A stretch of 64,000 nucleotides of DNA from Rothia nasimurium (GTDB lineage: Bacteria; Actinomycetota; Actinomycetes; Actinomycetales; Micrococcaceae), in NCBI RefSeq assembly GCF_928382285.1, contig NZ_CAKMSS010000003.1:62001-126000 (forward strand), read 5' to 3'. The notes under the pieces are model-generated. The model ran no database searches. It saw nothing but the letters and a program-made list of their open reading frames with translations, and was not told the DNA's origin. The position numbers were made by a program, and so were the translations under genes. This document shows, piece by piece, positions 23,727 to 31,906 of the stretch (positions within the stretch are counted from its first letter, which is position 1; each line of letters starts with the position of its first letter).

Positions 23727-24947
23727 CTACCCCTGGCTTGTCAGCCAGGAGTCAATCCCGCCTTCCACGCTGTAGAGATCACTGAAACCAGCATCGGTGA
23801 GCAGCTTCAGCGCCTTGAGCGAGCGCACCCCCGCCGCACAGTAGAGGGCATAGCGCCCCTGGTGGCTGGGCAGGATCGTGTCAATGGCCGACCCTAGATC
23901 CAGATCGGTGGATGCGGCCTCAATCAGCGACAGGGGTAGGTTGAAGCTACCCGGAACAGCCAGCGCTGCGTGCTCGTGGGGCTCTCGCACATCAATGAGG
24001 GGAACCCCCTCAAAGTAGGGTGAGCTGGCAATATCAGCCCAGGTAACTTCCATACCGTACTGGTCAGGTTCCGCGGTAGCAGGTTCCCAGTCGGCAGCAG
24101 GCGGACGCAGGGGCGCAGGGGCCTGCTCCTCCCCCGCTACCTGCCCACCGGCGTCCGCACCGGAACCCGCAGTGCGGGCGCTCGGGTCGGTGCCCGAACC
24201 AGAAGCGGCGCGGGGGGTAGAGGCAAGCAGGGGGATGTACTCCCAGCGGCCGGTCAGACCGGTATAGTAGCCCACCTCGCCCATCAGCGGCTGCCCAATA
24301 CCGGCCAGCAGCTTAATAACTTCCAGGGCCATTGCGGTTCCAACGACCCCAGCCAAGGCACCAATCACCCCTGCGGTAGCGCAGTTAGGCACCGAACCGG
24401 GGGCTGGTTCGAGCGGGTACAGGTCCTCGTAGACCGGCCCATGACCCGCCCAGAAGACGCTCATCTGGGCGTCAAACCCGAGAATGGCACCCCACACATG
24501 GGGAATACCCAGGGCGGCAGCAGCGCGGGAGGCGGTGTAGCGGGTGGGGAAATTATCGGAACCATCGACCAGCACATCCACCCCGGCTAGTAGCTCTGCC
24601 GCATTAGCGTCGGTCAGACGTTCCTTGACTGCTTCGACCCTAATCAGGGGGTTGAGTTCGCGTAGGGTTTGGGCGGCTGAGTCAGCTTTGGAGGACCCCA
24701 CCCGGGCATAGGAGTGGATGACCTGACGGTGCAGGTTAGAGGTTTCTACCGCATCATCGTCGATGATGAGAATACGACCGACGCCCGCCCCGGCTAGGTA
24801 GAGCAGGGCCGGGGACCCCAGGCCGCCTGCCCCGATCACCGCAACCGTTGCAGTGTTCAGCTTTTCCTGACCAGCCTGCCCCATCTCCGGCAGAATCATC
24901 TGCCGCCCGTAGAGCTGGTAGGCCAGCGAGGTTAGTTCAGAGGTCAT
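23727..24947 (-). CDS. moeZ: MoeZ/MoeB-type sulfur-carrier adenylyltransferase with C-terminal rhodanese domain
   Basis: This 406-residue two-domain protein has an N-terminal ThiF/E1-like adenylating domain. It shows the ATP loop GAGGLGSPALLYLAGAGVG, the YGRQMILPEMG start, and the E1-like cysteine in PGSVPNCATAGVIGALAGVV. A long proline/alanine-rich linker follows, then a rhodanese domain whose active-site loop is C-A-A-G-V-R. It should adenylate and then sulfurylate the MoaD C-terminal Gly-Gly. The two zinc CxxC pairs of E. coli MoeB are absent, as I recall for mycobacterial MoeZ. The ATG at 24947 is preferred; the open frame upstream runs through a palindromic repeat. Confidence 0.9.
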   Translation of the reverse strand: MTSELTSLAYQLYGRQMILPEMGQAGQEKLNTATVAVIGAGGLGSPALLYLAGAGVGRILIIDDDAVETSNLHRQVIHSYARVGSSKADSAAQTLRELNPLIRVEAVKERLTDANAAELLAGVDVLVDGSDNFPTRYTASRAAAALGIPHVWGAILGFDAQMSVFWAGHGPVYEDLYPLEPAPGSVPNCATAGVIGALAGVVGTAMALEVIKLLAGIGQPLMGEVGYYTGLTGRWEYIPLLASTPRAASGSGTDPSARTAGSGADAGGQVAGEEQAPAPLRPPAADWEPATAEPDQYGMEVTWADIASSPYFEGVPLIDVREPHEHAALAVPGSFNLPLSLIEAASTDLDLGSAIDTILPSHQGRYALYCAAGVRSLKALKLLTDAGFSDLYSVEGGIDSWLTSQG

Positions 24948-24983
24948 GGTAGGTCTTTCTCTAGAGTGAAGCGGGCTCTTCCC

Positions 24984-25099
24984 GCTGGGCAGGTCTCGCA
25001 TTCTCGCCCGCAGACCCTCTTGGGGCTCGCGCTGGGGCGCTCGCCCCAATTCACGCCAGCCCCGAGCCAGCGGGCTCGGAACGCAAGACCTGCCCCAGC
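24984..25099. repeat. Dispersed palindromic intergenic element, copy 1
   Basis: The outer arms (about 28 nt, 24984-25011 against 25070-25099) are imperfect complements beginning GCTGGG-CAGGTCT. Inside lie ACCCTCTTG near 25014 and the shared core AATTCACGCCAGCCCCGAGC at about 25058. It lies between moaE and moeZ within a leftward operon. Confidence 0.75.
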
Positions 25100-25121
25100 A
25101 GCATCTGCATCTTCTATGCTT

Positions 25122-25628
25122 CTAGCCGGTAGGCGTATCGATTCCTACCCACTGCACGCTGCCGTCGGTGAGTTCTTGTTCTTTCCAGATGGGCACTTCT
25201 GCTTTGATGCGGTCAGCTGCCAGGGAGCAGGCGGTGAAGGCGGTACCGCGGTGGGCTGCTGCCGCAAGGACAGTGAGGGCGGATTCGCCGATGGGGATGG
25301 GGCCGATGCGGTGGGCTGCCCACAGACGCACGCCGGGGATTTCTTCTGCCACCGAGTGCAGGACGCGCTCCAGGTAGTCGGTTGCCTGGGGGTGGGCGCT
25401 GTAGGCAAGGGCCGCTACAGGCTCCCCGTGGTCGTGGTCGCGCACGATACCGTCGAAGACGACCAGGGCACCCATGGCGCGGGTCATGGTCGCTTCTTTA
25501 GCTCCTGCCAGGAGCGGTTCGAGGGGGTCTTCGGTAATGGAGGCGTGAACGACTGTGGAGTCAACCGGTTCGAGCGGACGCCCGGCGTAGGGGTTGGCTC
25601 CTGTGGGGTCTGGGTGGTTAGTGGTCAT
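25122..25628 (-). CDS. moaE: Molybdopterin synthase catalytic subunit
   Basis: The 168-residue MoaE forms molybdopterin synthase with MoaD and inserts the two dithiolene sulfurs into precursor Z. Conserved pieces are GALVVFDGIVRDHDHGE, LAYSAHPQATDYLERVLHSV, HRIGPIPIGESALTVLAAAA and the catalytic lysine in VPIWKEQE. The N-terminus is about 25 residues longer than the minimal family. It overlaps the upstream moaB gene by 11 nt. Its partner moaD is in the divergent operon at 30987, so the two subunits are made from separate transcripts. Confidence 0.95.
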   Translation of the reverse strand: MTTNHPDPTGANPYAGRPLEPVDSTVVHASITEDPLEPLLAGAKEATMTRAMGALVVFDGIVRDHDHGEPVAALAYSAHPQATDYLERVLHSVAEEIPGVRLWAAHRIGPIPIGESALTVLAAAAHRGTAFTACSLAADRIKAEVPIWKEQELTDGSVQWVGIDTPTG

Positions 25629-26121
25629 GGTAGTCCTCTAGCTGGCGGCAGATGTGGGTAACGAGGGGTTCGAGCACGGCACAGCCGTCTTTGACTCCGC
25701 CGGTGGAGCCGGGCAGGGTCATGATGAAGCTGGTGCCGATGACGCCTGCGATTCCGCGGGAAAGGACGGCGGCGGGGGTGTTTTTGAGACCCTGATTCCA
25801 GAAGGCGTGCATGATGCCGGGGACTTCTTTGGTGAGGTGGGGGCGCACGGCTTCGACGGTTGTGTCGTCTGAGTTGAGGCCGGTGCCGCCGCTGGTCAGG
25901 ATGAAGGTGGGTAGGTTACCGGCAGCGACTAGCCGGTCGATGTAGGCGGGGACGTCGGCGTCCGCTACGACGACCGCGTCAGGGGTGTCGAAGCCCTGGT
26001 CGCGCAGCCAGGCTACGGCCAGAGGGCCAGACTTGTCTTCGTAGATTCCGCGGGCGGCCCGGGTAGAGGCCACGATCACTAGGCCGGTGCGGTTCTCGGG
26101 CAGGGTGTAGCTGCTGCTCAC
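25618..26121 (-). CDS. moaB: MogA/MoaB-family molybdenum cofactor biosynthesis protein
   Basis: The 167-residue protein is a stand-alone MoCF domain, expected to adenylate molybdopterin before molybdenum insertion by MoeA. The nucleotide/pterin-binding signature [19 protein letters not shown] is intact, followed by the conserved acidic/proline stretch [14 protein letters not shown] and the late [11 protein letters not shown] loop. It overlaps moaC by 4 nt and moaE by 11 nt, so it sits in a tight operon. MoaB and Mog are hard to separate by sequence alone; the role is the same. Confidence 0.92.
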   Translation of the reverse strand: MSSSYTLPENRTGLVIVASTRAARGIYEDKSGPLAVAWLRDQGFDTPDAVVVADADVPAYIDRLVAAGNLPTFILTSGGTGLNSDDTTVEAVRPHLTKEVPGIMHAFWNQGLKNTPAAVLSRGIAGVIGTSFIMTLPGSTGGVKDGCAVLEPLVTHICRQLEDYHDH

Positions 26122-26609
26122 TGCTCCACCTTCCAGTCGCCGGATTTTCCGCCGGTTTTTTCCAGAACCCGCAGGCCGGTGATGGTGGCCTGCTTATCGA
26201 CGGCCTTGATCATGTCATAGACGGTGAGGGCTGCGCCGGAGACCGCGCTGAGGGCTTCCATTTCTACGCCGGTGACGCCGCGGGTTTTGACCAGGGCTTC
26301 GATGCGGACGCGGTCGGGGTGGCGTTCGAAGTCGATGGTGATTTTGCCCAGGGGAAGGGGGTGGCAGAGCGGGATGATGTCGGGGGTTTTCTTGGCTGCC
26401 ATGATGCCGGCGACGCGGGCGACGGGCAGAGCGTCCCCCTTGGGCAGGTCGGCGTCAAAGATTTTTTCAATGACGTCTGCCCGGGTAACGATATAGCCCT
26501 CAGCCACGGCGGTGCGGGTGGTTTCGTTTTTCTCGGTGACATCGACCATGTGGGCGCTGCCGTCGGCGCGCACGTGGGTGAGCTGGTCTGTGGGGGTGGG
26601 GGCGGTCAT
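26118..26609 (-). CDS. moaC: Cyclic pyranopterin monophosphate synthase
   Basis: MoaC completes the first step of molybdenum-cofactor synthesis, closing the pterin ring of the MoaA product. The 163-residue protein carries the family motifs [40 protein letters not shown] and [29 protein letters not shown], the last with the catalytic lysine. It is the head of a tight three-gene overlap (moaC-moaB-moaE). MoaA itself is encoded in the divergent operon. The 81-bp gap after moeA may contain its own promoter. Confidence 0.96.
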   Translation of the reverse strand: MTAPTPTDQLTHVRADGSAHMVDVTEKNETTRTAVAEGYIVTRADVIEKIFDADLPKGDALPVARVAGIMAAKKTPDIIPLCHPLPLGKITIDFERHPDRVRIEALVKTRGVTGVEMEALSAVSGAALTVYDMIKAVDKQATITGLRVLEKTGGKSGDWKVEQ

Positions 26610-26651
26610 GGTTCTTGGCTTAGCCTCTCAACACAAAATTAATCAGTATTT

Positions 26652-26657
26652 ACTATA
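26652..26657 (-). promoter_or_regulatory. Possible -10 box for moaC
   Basis: On the minus strand TATAGT lies about 43 bp before the moaC ATG in an AT-rich gap. About 17 nt further upstream there is only a weak -35 (GTTACC). moaC may therefore have its own promoter in addition to read-through from moeA. Confidence 0.3.
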
Positions 26658-26690
26658 CGTGATTTGCAGGCGGGGTAACTTTTGGTGCAT

Positions 26691-28052
26691 CTACAGGGGA
26701 ATATACCGCACCAGCTCGCTGCCGCGATAGGTTTGACCGGGCTCAAGCTCAACCAGAGCATCAGCCTGCGCCGCGTGCAGCAGCAGGTGGGAACCGGTGG
26801 CAGCACTCGGAGCCAGCAGGGTCAGGACGCTCCCGTCCGGCTGGACCTGCCGGGTCAGCCGAGCCCGCCGGTACTGGGTTTTACCTTCCGGGGCAGCAAG
26901 GGGAGCTTCGAGCACTAGCTGGCCACGGGCGTCCTTCCGTTCTTCACCCGTCAGATGAACCAGGGCTGGCCGCAGCAGCAAGTGGTAGCTGATGAGGGTA
27001 CTGACCGGATTACCCGGCAGGCAGACCACCGGCAGCACCCTGCCAGCAGGAAAACCCAGCAGGGCCAGGCCCTGGGGGCCGCCGGGCTGCTGGGTGGCGT
27101 GACCAAACCAGTGCGCAAGCACCCGAACCGCGCTGCCAGCAGCAGTGCCCCGAGCAGCAGGGTCGGCAGCCAGGGCCGCCAGACCCAGACGAACCACCTC
27201 ATACTTACCGTGACTGATACCTCCGCTGGTGACGATTACATCGGGCGTCCGCTCTGCAAGCGCACCGGTCAGGGCAGCAATAAAGTTTTCCACGGAGTCG
27301 CCGATGGGCAGGTGGTCGGTGGCGCAACCGTCCTGCTCAGCAAGGGCAGTGAGTACCGGCCCATTGGCATCAAATATCTGCCCCGGGGCGGGGGCAGCAC
27401 TGGCGGGAGCGACCTCATCGCCCCCGGTAATGATGAGCAGGTTCAGAGGGCGGTAGACCTCCACTTCCCCGATCCCCTGGGCAGCCAGGGCACCAAGCAG
27501 GGCCGGAGTCAGACGGCTACCGGTGTCGGCCAGGAGCTGACCGGCGGCAACGTCCTCCCCCACGCTGCGCACAAAGGTACCGGGAGATGCCTGCGGTAGC
27601 TCAACCTGCCCGCCCTCGCCCACGAAACCGGCGGCGTCCGGCTGCCCTCCCAGCGGGCGGCTGCGCTCAACCGGTACCACGGTGGTGTACCCAGCAGGCA
27701 CGGGAGCGCCGGTCATAACGGGGTAGACCACATCATCAGCCACCGGCAGCCCGCTCACGGACGCCCCGGCGGGAATATCGGGCCCCACCCGAAAGATACG
27801 AGCTTCCCCCTGTGCCGCACTACTGGTCAGGGCGTAGCCGTCCATCTGGGAGTTGGCGAAGGAGGGCTGTGGAATCAAGGCGTAGAGAGGTTCTGCGAGC
27901 TGGCGGCCGGCGGCCTGCTGGAGGGGTAACCGCTGACTGGTGGGGGTGACGGTAGCAGCGACCAGTTCACGCACACAGGCAGCATAGGCGCCCGGCGCGA
28001 TACTCTCCCCCGCGGGGAGCAGCCGGTCAAGGGTCTCTTGGGCTTGTGTCAT
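26691..28052 (-). CDS. moeA: Molybdopterin molybdenumtransferase (first MoeA copy)
   Basis: The 453-residue MoeA inserts molybdenum into adenylylated molybdopterin. Motifs are QPSFANSQMDGYAL (the substrate loop), VMTGAPVPAGYTTVVPVE, the MoCF-domain ITGGDEVAP and VTSGGISHGKYEVVRLGL, and LLGFPAGRVLPVVCLPGNPV in the C-terminal part. The ATG overlaps the modB stop as ATGA, tying molybdate uptake to molybdenum insertion. A second, divergent moeA-like gene lies at 31907. Two MoeA paralogs are common in actinobacteria and may serve different steps or enzymes. Confidence 0.93.
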   Translation of the reverse strand: MTQAQETLDRLLPAGESIAPGAYAACVRELVAATVTPTSQRLPLQQAAGRQLAEPLYALIPQPSFANSQMDGYALTSSAAQGEARIFRVGPDIPAGASVSGLPVADDVVYPVMTGAPVPAGYTTVVPVERSRPLGGQPDAAGFVGEGGQVELPQASPGTFVRSVGEDVAAGQLLADTGSRLTPALLGALAAQGIGEVEVYRPLNLLIITGGDEVAPASAAPAPGQIFDANGPVLTALAEQDGCATDHLPIGDSVENFIAALTGALAERTPDVIVTSGGISHGKYEVVRLGLAALAADPAARGTAAGSAVRVLAHWFGHATQQPGGPQGLALLGFPAGRVLPVVCLPGNPVSTLISYHLLLRPALVHLTGEERKDARGQLVLEAPLAAPEGKTQYRRARLTRQVQPDGSVLTLLAPSAATGSHLLLHAAQADALVELEPGQTYRGSELVRYIPL

Positions 28053-28915
28053 GCTCGGCGGTTTCCTTTCAGTCGGCCCAGCCAGAGGGCAAAGGCTCCG
28101 GCGGCCAGCAGGCCCAGGTAGAGGGCGATCAGCATGAGCGCCGCCCCCAGGGCAGCGTCCATGCGGTTAGAGCTTAAAGCCAGGTCAATAGCCAGCGGAA
28201 GAGTGCGGGTCACACCCTCAATATTCCCGGCGAAGGTGACGGTGGCACCGTACTCCCCCAGGGCGCGAGCAAAGGTCAGGACGGCTGCCGTCAGCAGGCC
28301 GGGGGTAGCCAGCGGGAGCAGCACCCGGGCGGTGACCTCCGCGGGGCTGGCCCCCTCAAGCCGGGCTATTTCGGCATATTCTGGCGGCAGGGCCCGCAGG
28401 GTGGTGACCAGGGTGGCCACAAAGAAGGGCAGGGCCACAAAGGTTTGGGCCAGAACCACAGCCAGCGGGGTGTAGGCCACCGATAGGCCTGCCGTTTCAA
28501 GCCAGGAGCCGAGCAGCCCTCGCCTGCCCCAGAAAAAGAGCAGGGCCAGACCAGAGACCACCGGGGAGAAGATGATGGGGGTGTAGATCAACCCGTAGAG
28601 GGTCCAGCTCAGGCGGCGAGCGCGAGACTGCTCGAGAACCGTGGCCAGCACTAGGGCTGTAGGGGTGCCCAGCAGGGCTGATACAGCGGTAGCAGCTAGA
28701 GCGGTGAGCACCGAGAGCCGGACGGCAGCCAGGGCAGCTGGTTCTGCCAGCAGCTGGGGCAGACTCCCCCAGGGCGTACGGACCAGGAGAGACAGTAGGG
28801 GACCCGCGATGAGTGCCAGGGTGAGCAGGGTGGGGAGCACAGCGTGCACGGGGACGGAGGTAAAGGGACTAACCCGCACTCTTGGCGGTGGGGGTGCGGA
28901 ACCGGGGGTGCTCAT
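28049..28915 (-). CDS. modB: Molybdate ABC transporter permease
   Basis: The 288-residue inner-membrane permease has about six transmembrane segments. The cytoplasmic EAA loop that docks the ATPase reads PPEYAEIARLEGASPAEVTA. Earlier segments show LYGLIYTPIIFSPVVSGLAL and ALLFFWGRRGLLGSWLE, as in ModB. Its start is 9 nt after the modA stop. No modC ATPase gene follows, which is unusual; the next gene is moeA. The ATPase may be fused elsewhere in the genome or borrowed, with a stand-alone candidate at 42210. Confidence 0.9.
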   Translation of the reverse strand: MSTPGSAPPPPRVRVSPFTSVPVHAVLPTLLTLALIAGPLLSLLVRTPWGSLPQLLAEPAALAAVRLSVLTALAATAVSALLGTPTALVLATVLEQSRARRLSWTLYGLIYTPIIFSPVVSGLALLFFWGRRGLLGSWLETAGLSVAYTPLAVVLAQTFVALPFFVATLVTTLRALPPEYAEIARLEGASPAEVTARVLLPLATPGLLTAAVLTFARALGEYGATVTFAGNIEGVTRTLPLAIDLALSSNRMDAALGAALMLIALYLGLLAAGAFALWLGRLKGNRRA

Positions 28916-28924
28916 GGTTCTAGT

Positions 28925-29692
28925 TTAGGCAGGTTCGAAGCCGTAGTCGGCAAGAATCTGGGCGGCGGCATCTGAGGTCGTCAGCCAGTTCGCAAAGTTT
29001 TGGGCGCTTTCCTTACCTTGACCGCTGCCGGTAAGAGCTAGGGGGTAGGCGTTGCGTTCTAAGTCGGGCAGGTCGATGACGGTGATATCGTCGCTGGCTG
29101 AGATAGCGGTGGCGTCGGTGGAGTAGATGAAGCCGGCATCCACCTGGCCGGTGGCTACCTTGGTGGAAACTGCCGAGACGTTAGCTTCTTCGGTGGAGGT
29201 GGCTAGCTCTACGCCCTGGCGGCTAAGTTCCTGGTGGGCCAGGCGTCCGCAGGGCACCTGCTCGGCGCAGATAGCGGTTAGGACGCCGGGTGAGGCCAGG
29301 TCATCAACGCTATCAATGGCGGCAGGGTTACCTGGAGCAGTTGCCAGCACCAGGGCGTTGGTGGCAATAGTCTCAGGGGTCGCAGCAGCGAGCTCTTCAA
29401 CCTTTTCAAGAGCCTGGTTCATGGTGGTGCTATCGGCTGTAATCAGCAGGTCGGGGGTAGCGCCTTCGACCATCTGCGTAACCAGCTGGGATGACCCTGC
29501 GTAGGTGGCAGTGATAGAGACCTGCGGGTTTTCTTGACGATAGGCCGCTATGAGCTCATCGCCCACAGCCCCCAAGGAGGCCGCTGCAAAGAGCTGTACC
29601 TCAGCGTCCTGCCTCTGTGGGGAGGTTGCTACTCCCCCGCAGGCGGTAAGACCCAATAGAAGGGGGACGAGAAGGGTGCTCAGGCGGCGCAT
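28925..29692 (-). CDS. modA: Molybdate-binding lipoprotein
   Basis: The 255-residue substrate-binding protein has a lipoprotein signal (LLVPLLLGLTACGG, with the lipid-anchored cysteine at about residue 18). It then carries the ModA pattern VQLFAAASLGAVGDELIAAY, with ATYAGSSQLVTQMVEGATPD and LITADSTTMNQALEK, and later EANVSAVSTKVATGQVDAGF. It captures molybdate outside the membrane for ModB. It heads the leftward operon and is divergent from moaA across a 114- to 144-bp gap. Confidence 0.94.
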   Translation of the reverse strand: MRRLSTLLVPLLLGLTACGGVATSPQRQDAEVQLFAAASLGAVGDELIAAYRQENPQVSITATYAGSSQLVTQMVEGATPDLLITADSTTMNQALEKVEELAAATPETIATNALVLATAPGNPAAIDSVDDLASPGVLTAICAEQVPCGRLAHQELSRQGVELATSTEEANVSAVSTKVATGQVDAGFIYSTDATAISASDDITVIDLPDLERNAYPLALTGSGQGKESAQNFANWLTTSDAAAQILADYGFEPA

Positions 29693-29836
29693 GGGGTCTC
29701 CAATGACGGGGTAACAGTGGCTAGCAGAGGGTCTTTGTCTATAGATTAGTGTAGAGCCAGGTGGTGTTCTTCACCCGGTTTAGCTAGGCTAAATATTACA
29801 TCTGAAATGCCGATTAAGATTTGTGAAAGTGCGGGT
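29693..29836. promoter_or_regulatory. Divergent promoter region of the two Moco operons
   Basis: Both Moco operons start here in opposite directions. Short inverted repeats are visible (ggtg-N8-cacc at about 29761-29777 and a tttagc/gctaaa pair at about 29780-29793) and could bind a molybdenum- or nitrate-responsive regulator. No known consensus (for example ModE) was recognised. Confidence 0.4.
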
Positions 29837-30970
29837 ATGCCCCAGTCTTCAGCCCCCAATCCCCCGGTGCCCCTGGGTTCGTCTATCCCAGTTGTGACCG
29901 GCGGTGCCAGTGCAGCTGCACACCCGGGCGTGCCCACCACCGGGCCCCTTGCCGACCGCTGGGGCCGAACCGCCACTGACCTGCGCATTTCCCTGATGGA
30001 CAAGTGCAATCTGCGCTGTGTGTACTGTATGCCCGCCGAAGGCCTCAACTGGTTGCCCGGCACACAGCTTCTAACCCTCGATGAGGTCACCCGCCTGGTA
30101 AGGGTAGGTGTGCGAGATCTAGGAATCGAAGAGGTACGCTTTACCGGTGGCGAGCCCCTAGTACGAGCTGACCTCACCGATATTATTGCTGCCGTCCGCG
30201 CCGAACACCCCCACCTGCCCATCGCCCTGACGACCAACGGCATCGGACTCGATAAAAAGGTAGATGCCCTGGTTCAGGCCGGGCTCAACCGGGTCAACGT
30301 CTCCCTCGACACCATCTGCCCCGAAACGTTCGCGCAGCTCACCCGCAGGGATAAGCTAGCCTCGGTACTCACAGGTATTGAAGCCGCAGCTGCCGCCGGG
30401 CTCACCCCCCTCAAAATCAACGCGGTCCTCATGGCCGGCGTCAACGATGAGCAGGGCCATGAACTCCTCACCTGGGCTTTAGAGGGCGGCTACCAGCTCC
30501 GCTTCATCGAACAGATGCCCCTGGACGCCGACCACAACTGGACCCGCGAAGGCACCATCACCGCCGAGCAGATTCGTCAGCGCCTGGCTGACCACTACGA
30601 CCTGCTGCCCCACGGGCGTCCGCGCGGGGCCTCCCCCGCAGCCCTCTGGGACGTCTACCCACTGGGTCACGCCGGCACAGCAGAGCCCCTGGGCCAGGTA
30701 GGCATTATCGCCTCGGTCACCGAGCCTTTCTGCTCGGCCTGCACTCGCACCCGCATCACCGCCGACGGCAAGGTGCGCTCCTGCCTCTTCTCCCTGACCG
30801 AAACCGACCTCATGGGCGCCCTGCGCGGCGGAGCCAGCGATACTGAACTGGCTCAGATCTGGCGCGGAGCCATGTGGGCCAAGCCCAAGGCTCACGGCAA
30901 GGATACCGTCGGTTTCGACGCCCCCGACTTCACCCAACCTACTCGATCCATGAGCGCCATCGGCGGCTAA
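29837..30970 (+). CDS. moaA: GTP 3',8-cyclase (radical SAM)
   Basis: MoaA is the radical-SAM enzyme that opens molybdenum-cofactor synthesis from GTP. The SAM cluster motif C-x3-C-x2-C is in MDKCNLRCVYCMPAEGL. The second C-terminal cluster is CSACTRTRITADGKVRSCLF. The chain ends in Gly-Gly, as required for activity. I use the ATG at 29837 because GAAAG lies 7 nt upstream; another ATG at 29807 lacks an SD. The first ~45 residues are proline/alanine rich and not conserved. It heads the rightward operon moaA-moaD-mobA-moeA2. Confidence 0.96.
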   Translation: MPQSSAPNPPVPLGSSIPVVTGGASAAAHPGVPTTGPLADRWGRTATDLRISLMDKCNLRCVYCMPAEGLNWLPGTQLLTLDEVTRLVRVGVRDLGIEEVRFTGGEPLVRADLTDIIAAVRAEHPHLPIALTTNGIGLDKKVDALVQAGLNRVNVSLDTICPETFAQLTRRDKLASVLTGIEAAAAAGLTPLKINAVLMAGVNDEQGHELLTWALEGGYQLRFIEQMPLDADHNWTREGTITAEQIRQRLADHYDLLPHGRPRGASPAALWDVYPLGHAGTAEPLGQVGIIASVTEPFCSACTRTRITADGKVRSCLFSLTETDLMGALRGGASDTELAQIWRGAMWAKPKAHGKDTVGFDAPDFTQPTRSMSAIGG

Positions 30971-30986
30971 GATTCAAGGACTTTCC

Positions 30987-31268
30987 ATGCAGATTAACTT
31001 TTTCGCCGCAGCCCGGGCGGCAGCGGGCCGCCCCAGCCTCACCCTCGACCCAGCCCAGCTACCTGCCCCTACTCTTGCCCAGGTTCGTACCTACCTGGCA
31101 GAAGAATTCACCGGCAGCACTCCCTCGGGCCAGACCCTGGCCGATATTCTGCCGCGCTGCACCTTCCTCGTCGACGGGGTTGCCGCCACCGACGAGCAAC
31201 TCGATGACCCGATGCTCCTGAAACAGGCTGAACGCCTGGATGTTCTTCCGCCCTTTGCCGGTGGCTAG
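30987..31268 (+). CDS. moaD: Molybdopterin synthase sulfur-carrier subunit
   Basis: This 93-residue ubiquitin-like protein starts MQINFFAAARAAAGRP and ends LPPFAGG. The terminal Gly-Gly is the site that MoeZ adenylates and thiocarboxylates, so that MoaD can donate sulfur to MoaE. It is slightly longer than the 80-residue norm. It starts 16 nt after moaA and stops 12 nt before mobA. Confidence 0.95.
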   Translation: MQINFFAAARAAAGRPSLTLDPAQLPAPTLAQVRTYLAEEFTGSTPSGQTLADILPRCTFLVDGVAATDEQLDDPMLLKQAERLDVLPPFAGG

Positions 31269-31280
31269 GAGGACAACCCG

Positions 31281-31895
31281 GTGAACACCCCCAGCTACTC
31301 GGCCCTGATCCTGGCGGGCGGACGCTCCTCCCGCCTCGGCGGGGTACCCAAGGCCCTGCTCTCCAACGGTGAGCACACCCTGCTCGACGGAGTTATCGCC
31401 GCTTGCACGGGTGCGGAGCACCGCGTGGTCGTCGGCCCGGCAGAGCTCACCCTGCCCGCGGGCGTCCTACAGACCCGAGAAGAACCAGCTTTTAGCGGGC
31501 CAGCAGCCGGTATTTCTGCCGGGCTTGCGGCCCTGGCAGCAGCCCAGCATGACTTTTCGGCACTCTCCCACCACTGGGTACTGGTCCTTTCCTGCGACCT
31601 GCCCCGAGCCCGGGCCGCTGTGCCCCTACTTTTGCAGGCGGCGGCGTCCGCACCGGATGAGGTCACCGGCTACTGGGCTGTCTCTGAGGGCATCACCCAA
31701 CCCCTGTTGGGCATCTACCGGGCCACGGCCCTGGCTCCTGCCTTTGCCGGAGATACCGCCAACGCCTCCGTCCGCCGCTTTCTCAGCCCCCTTGACCCCG
31801 CAGAACTAGAGCTACCTGCCGACCTGACCGCCGACGTTGATACCTGGGAGGCCGCCCGCGCCGCAGGCTACACCCAGGCACCGCCCCAGCCCTAA
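31281..31895 (+). CDS. mobA: Molybdenum cofactor guanylyltransferase
   Basis: The 204-residue nucleotidyltransferase should attach GMP to molybdopterin, making the MGD form that NarG needs. The GTP-binding signature LILAGGRSSRLGGVPKALL is at the N-terminus. The metal-binding aspartate is in LVLSCDLPRARAAVP, and the RRFLSPLDP stretch is late. The start is GTG with AGGAGG upstream. It lies between moaD and moeA2. MobA rather than a CMP-adding MocA is inferred from the neighbouring narG, whose family uses bis-MGD. Confidence 0.9.
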   Translation: MNTPSYSALILAGGRSSRLGGVPKALLSNGEHTLLDGVIAACTGAEHRVVVGPAELTLPAGVLQTREEPAFSGPAAGISAGLAALAAAQHDFSALSHHWVLVLSCDLPRARAAVPLLLQAAASAPDEVTGYWAVSEGITQPLLGIYRATALAPAFAGDTANASVRRFLSPLDPAELELPADLTADVDTWEAARAAGYTQAPPQP

Positions 31896-31906
31896 GGAGG
31901 ACCACC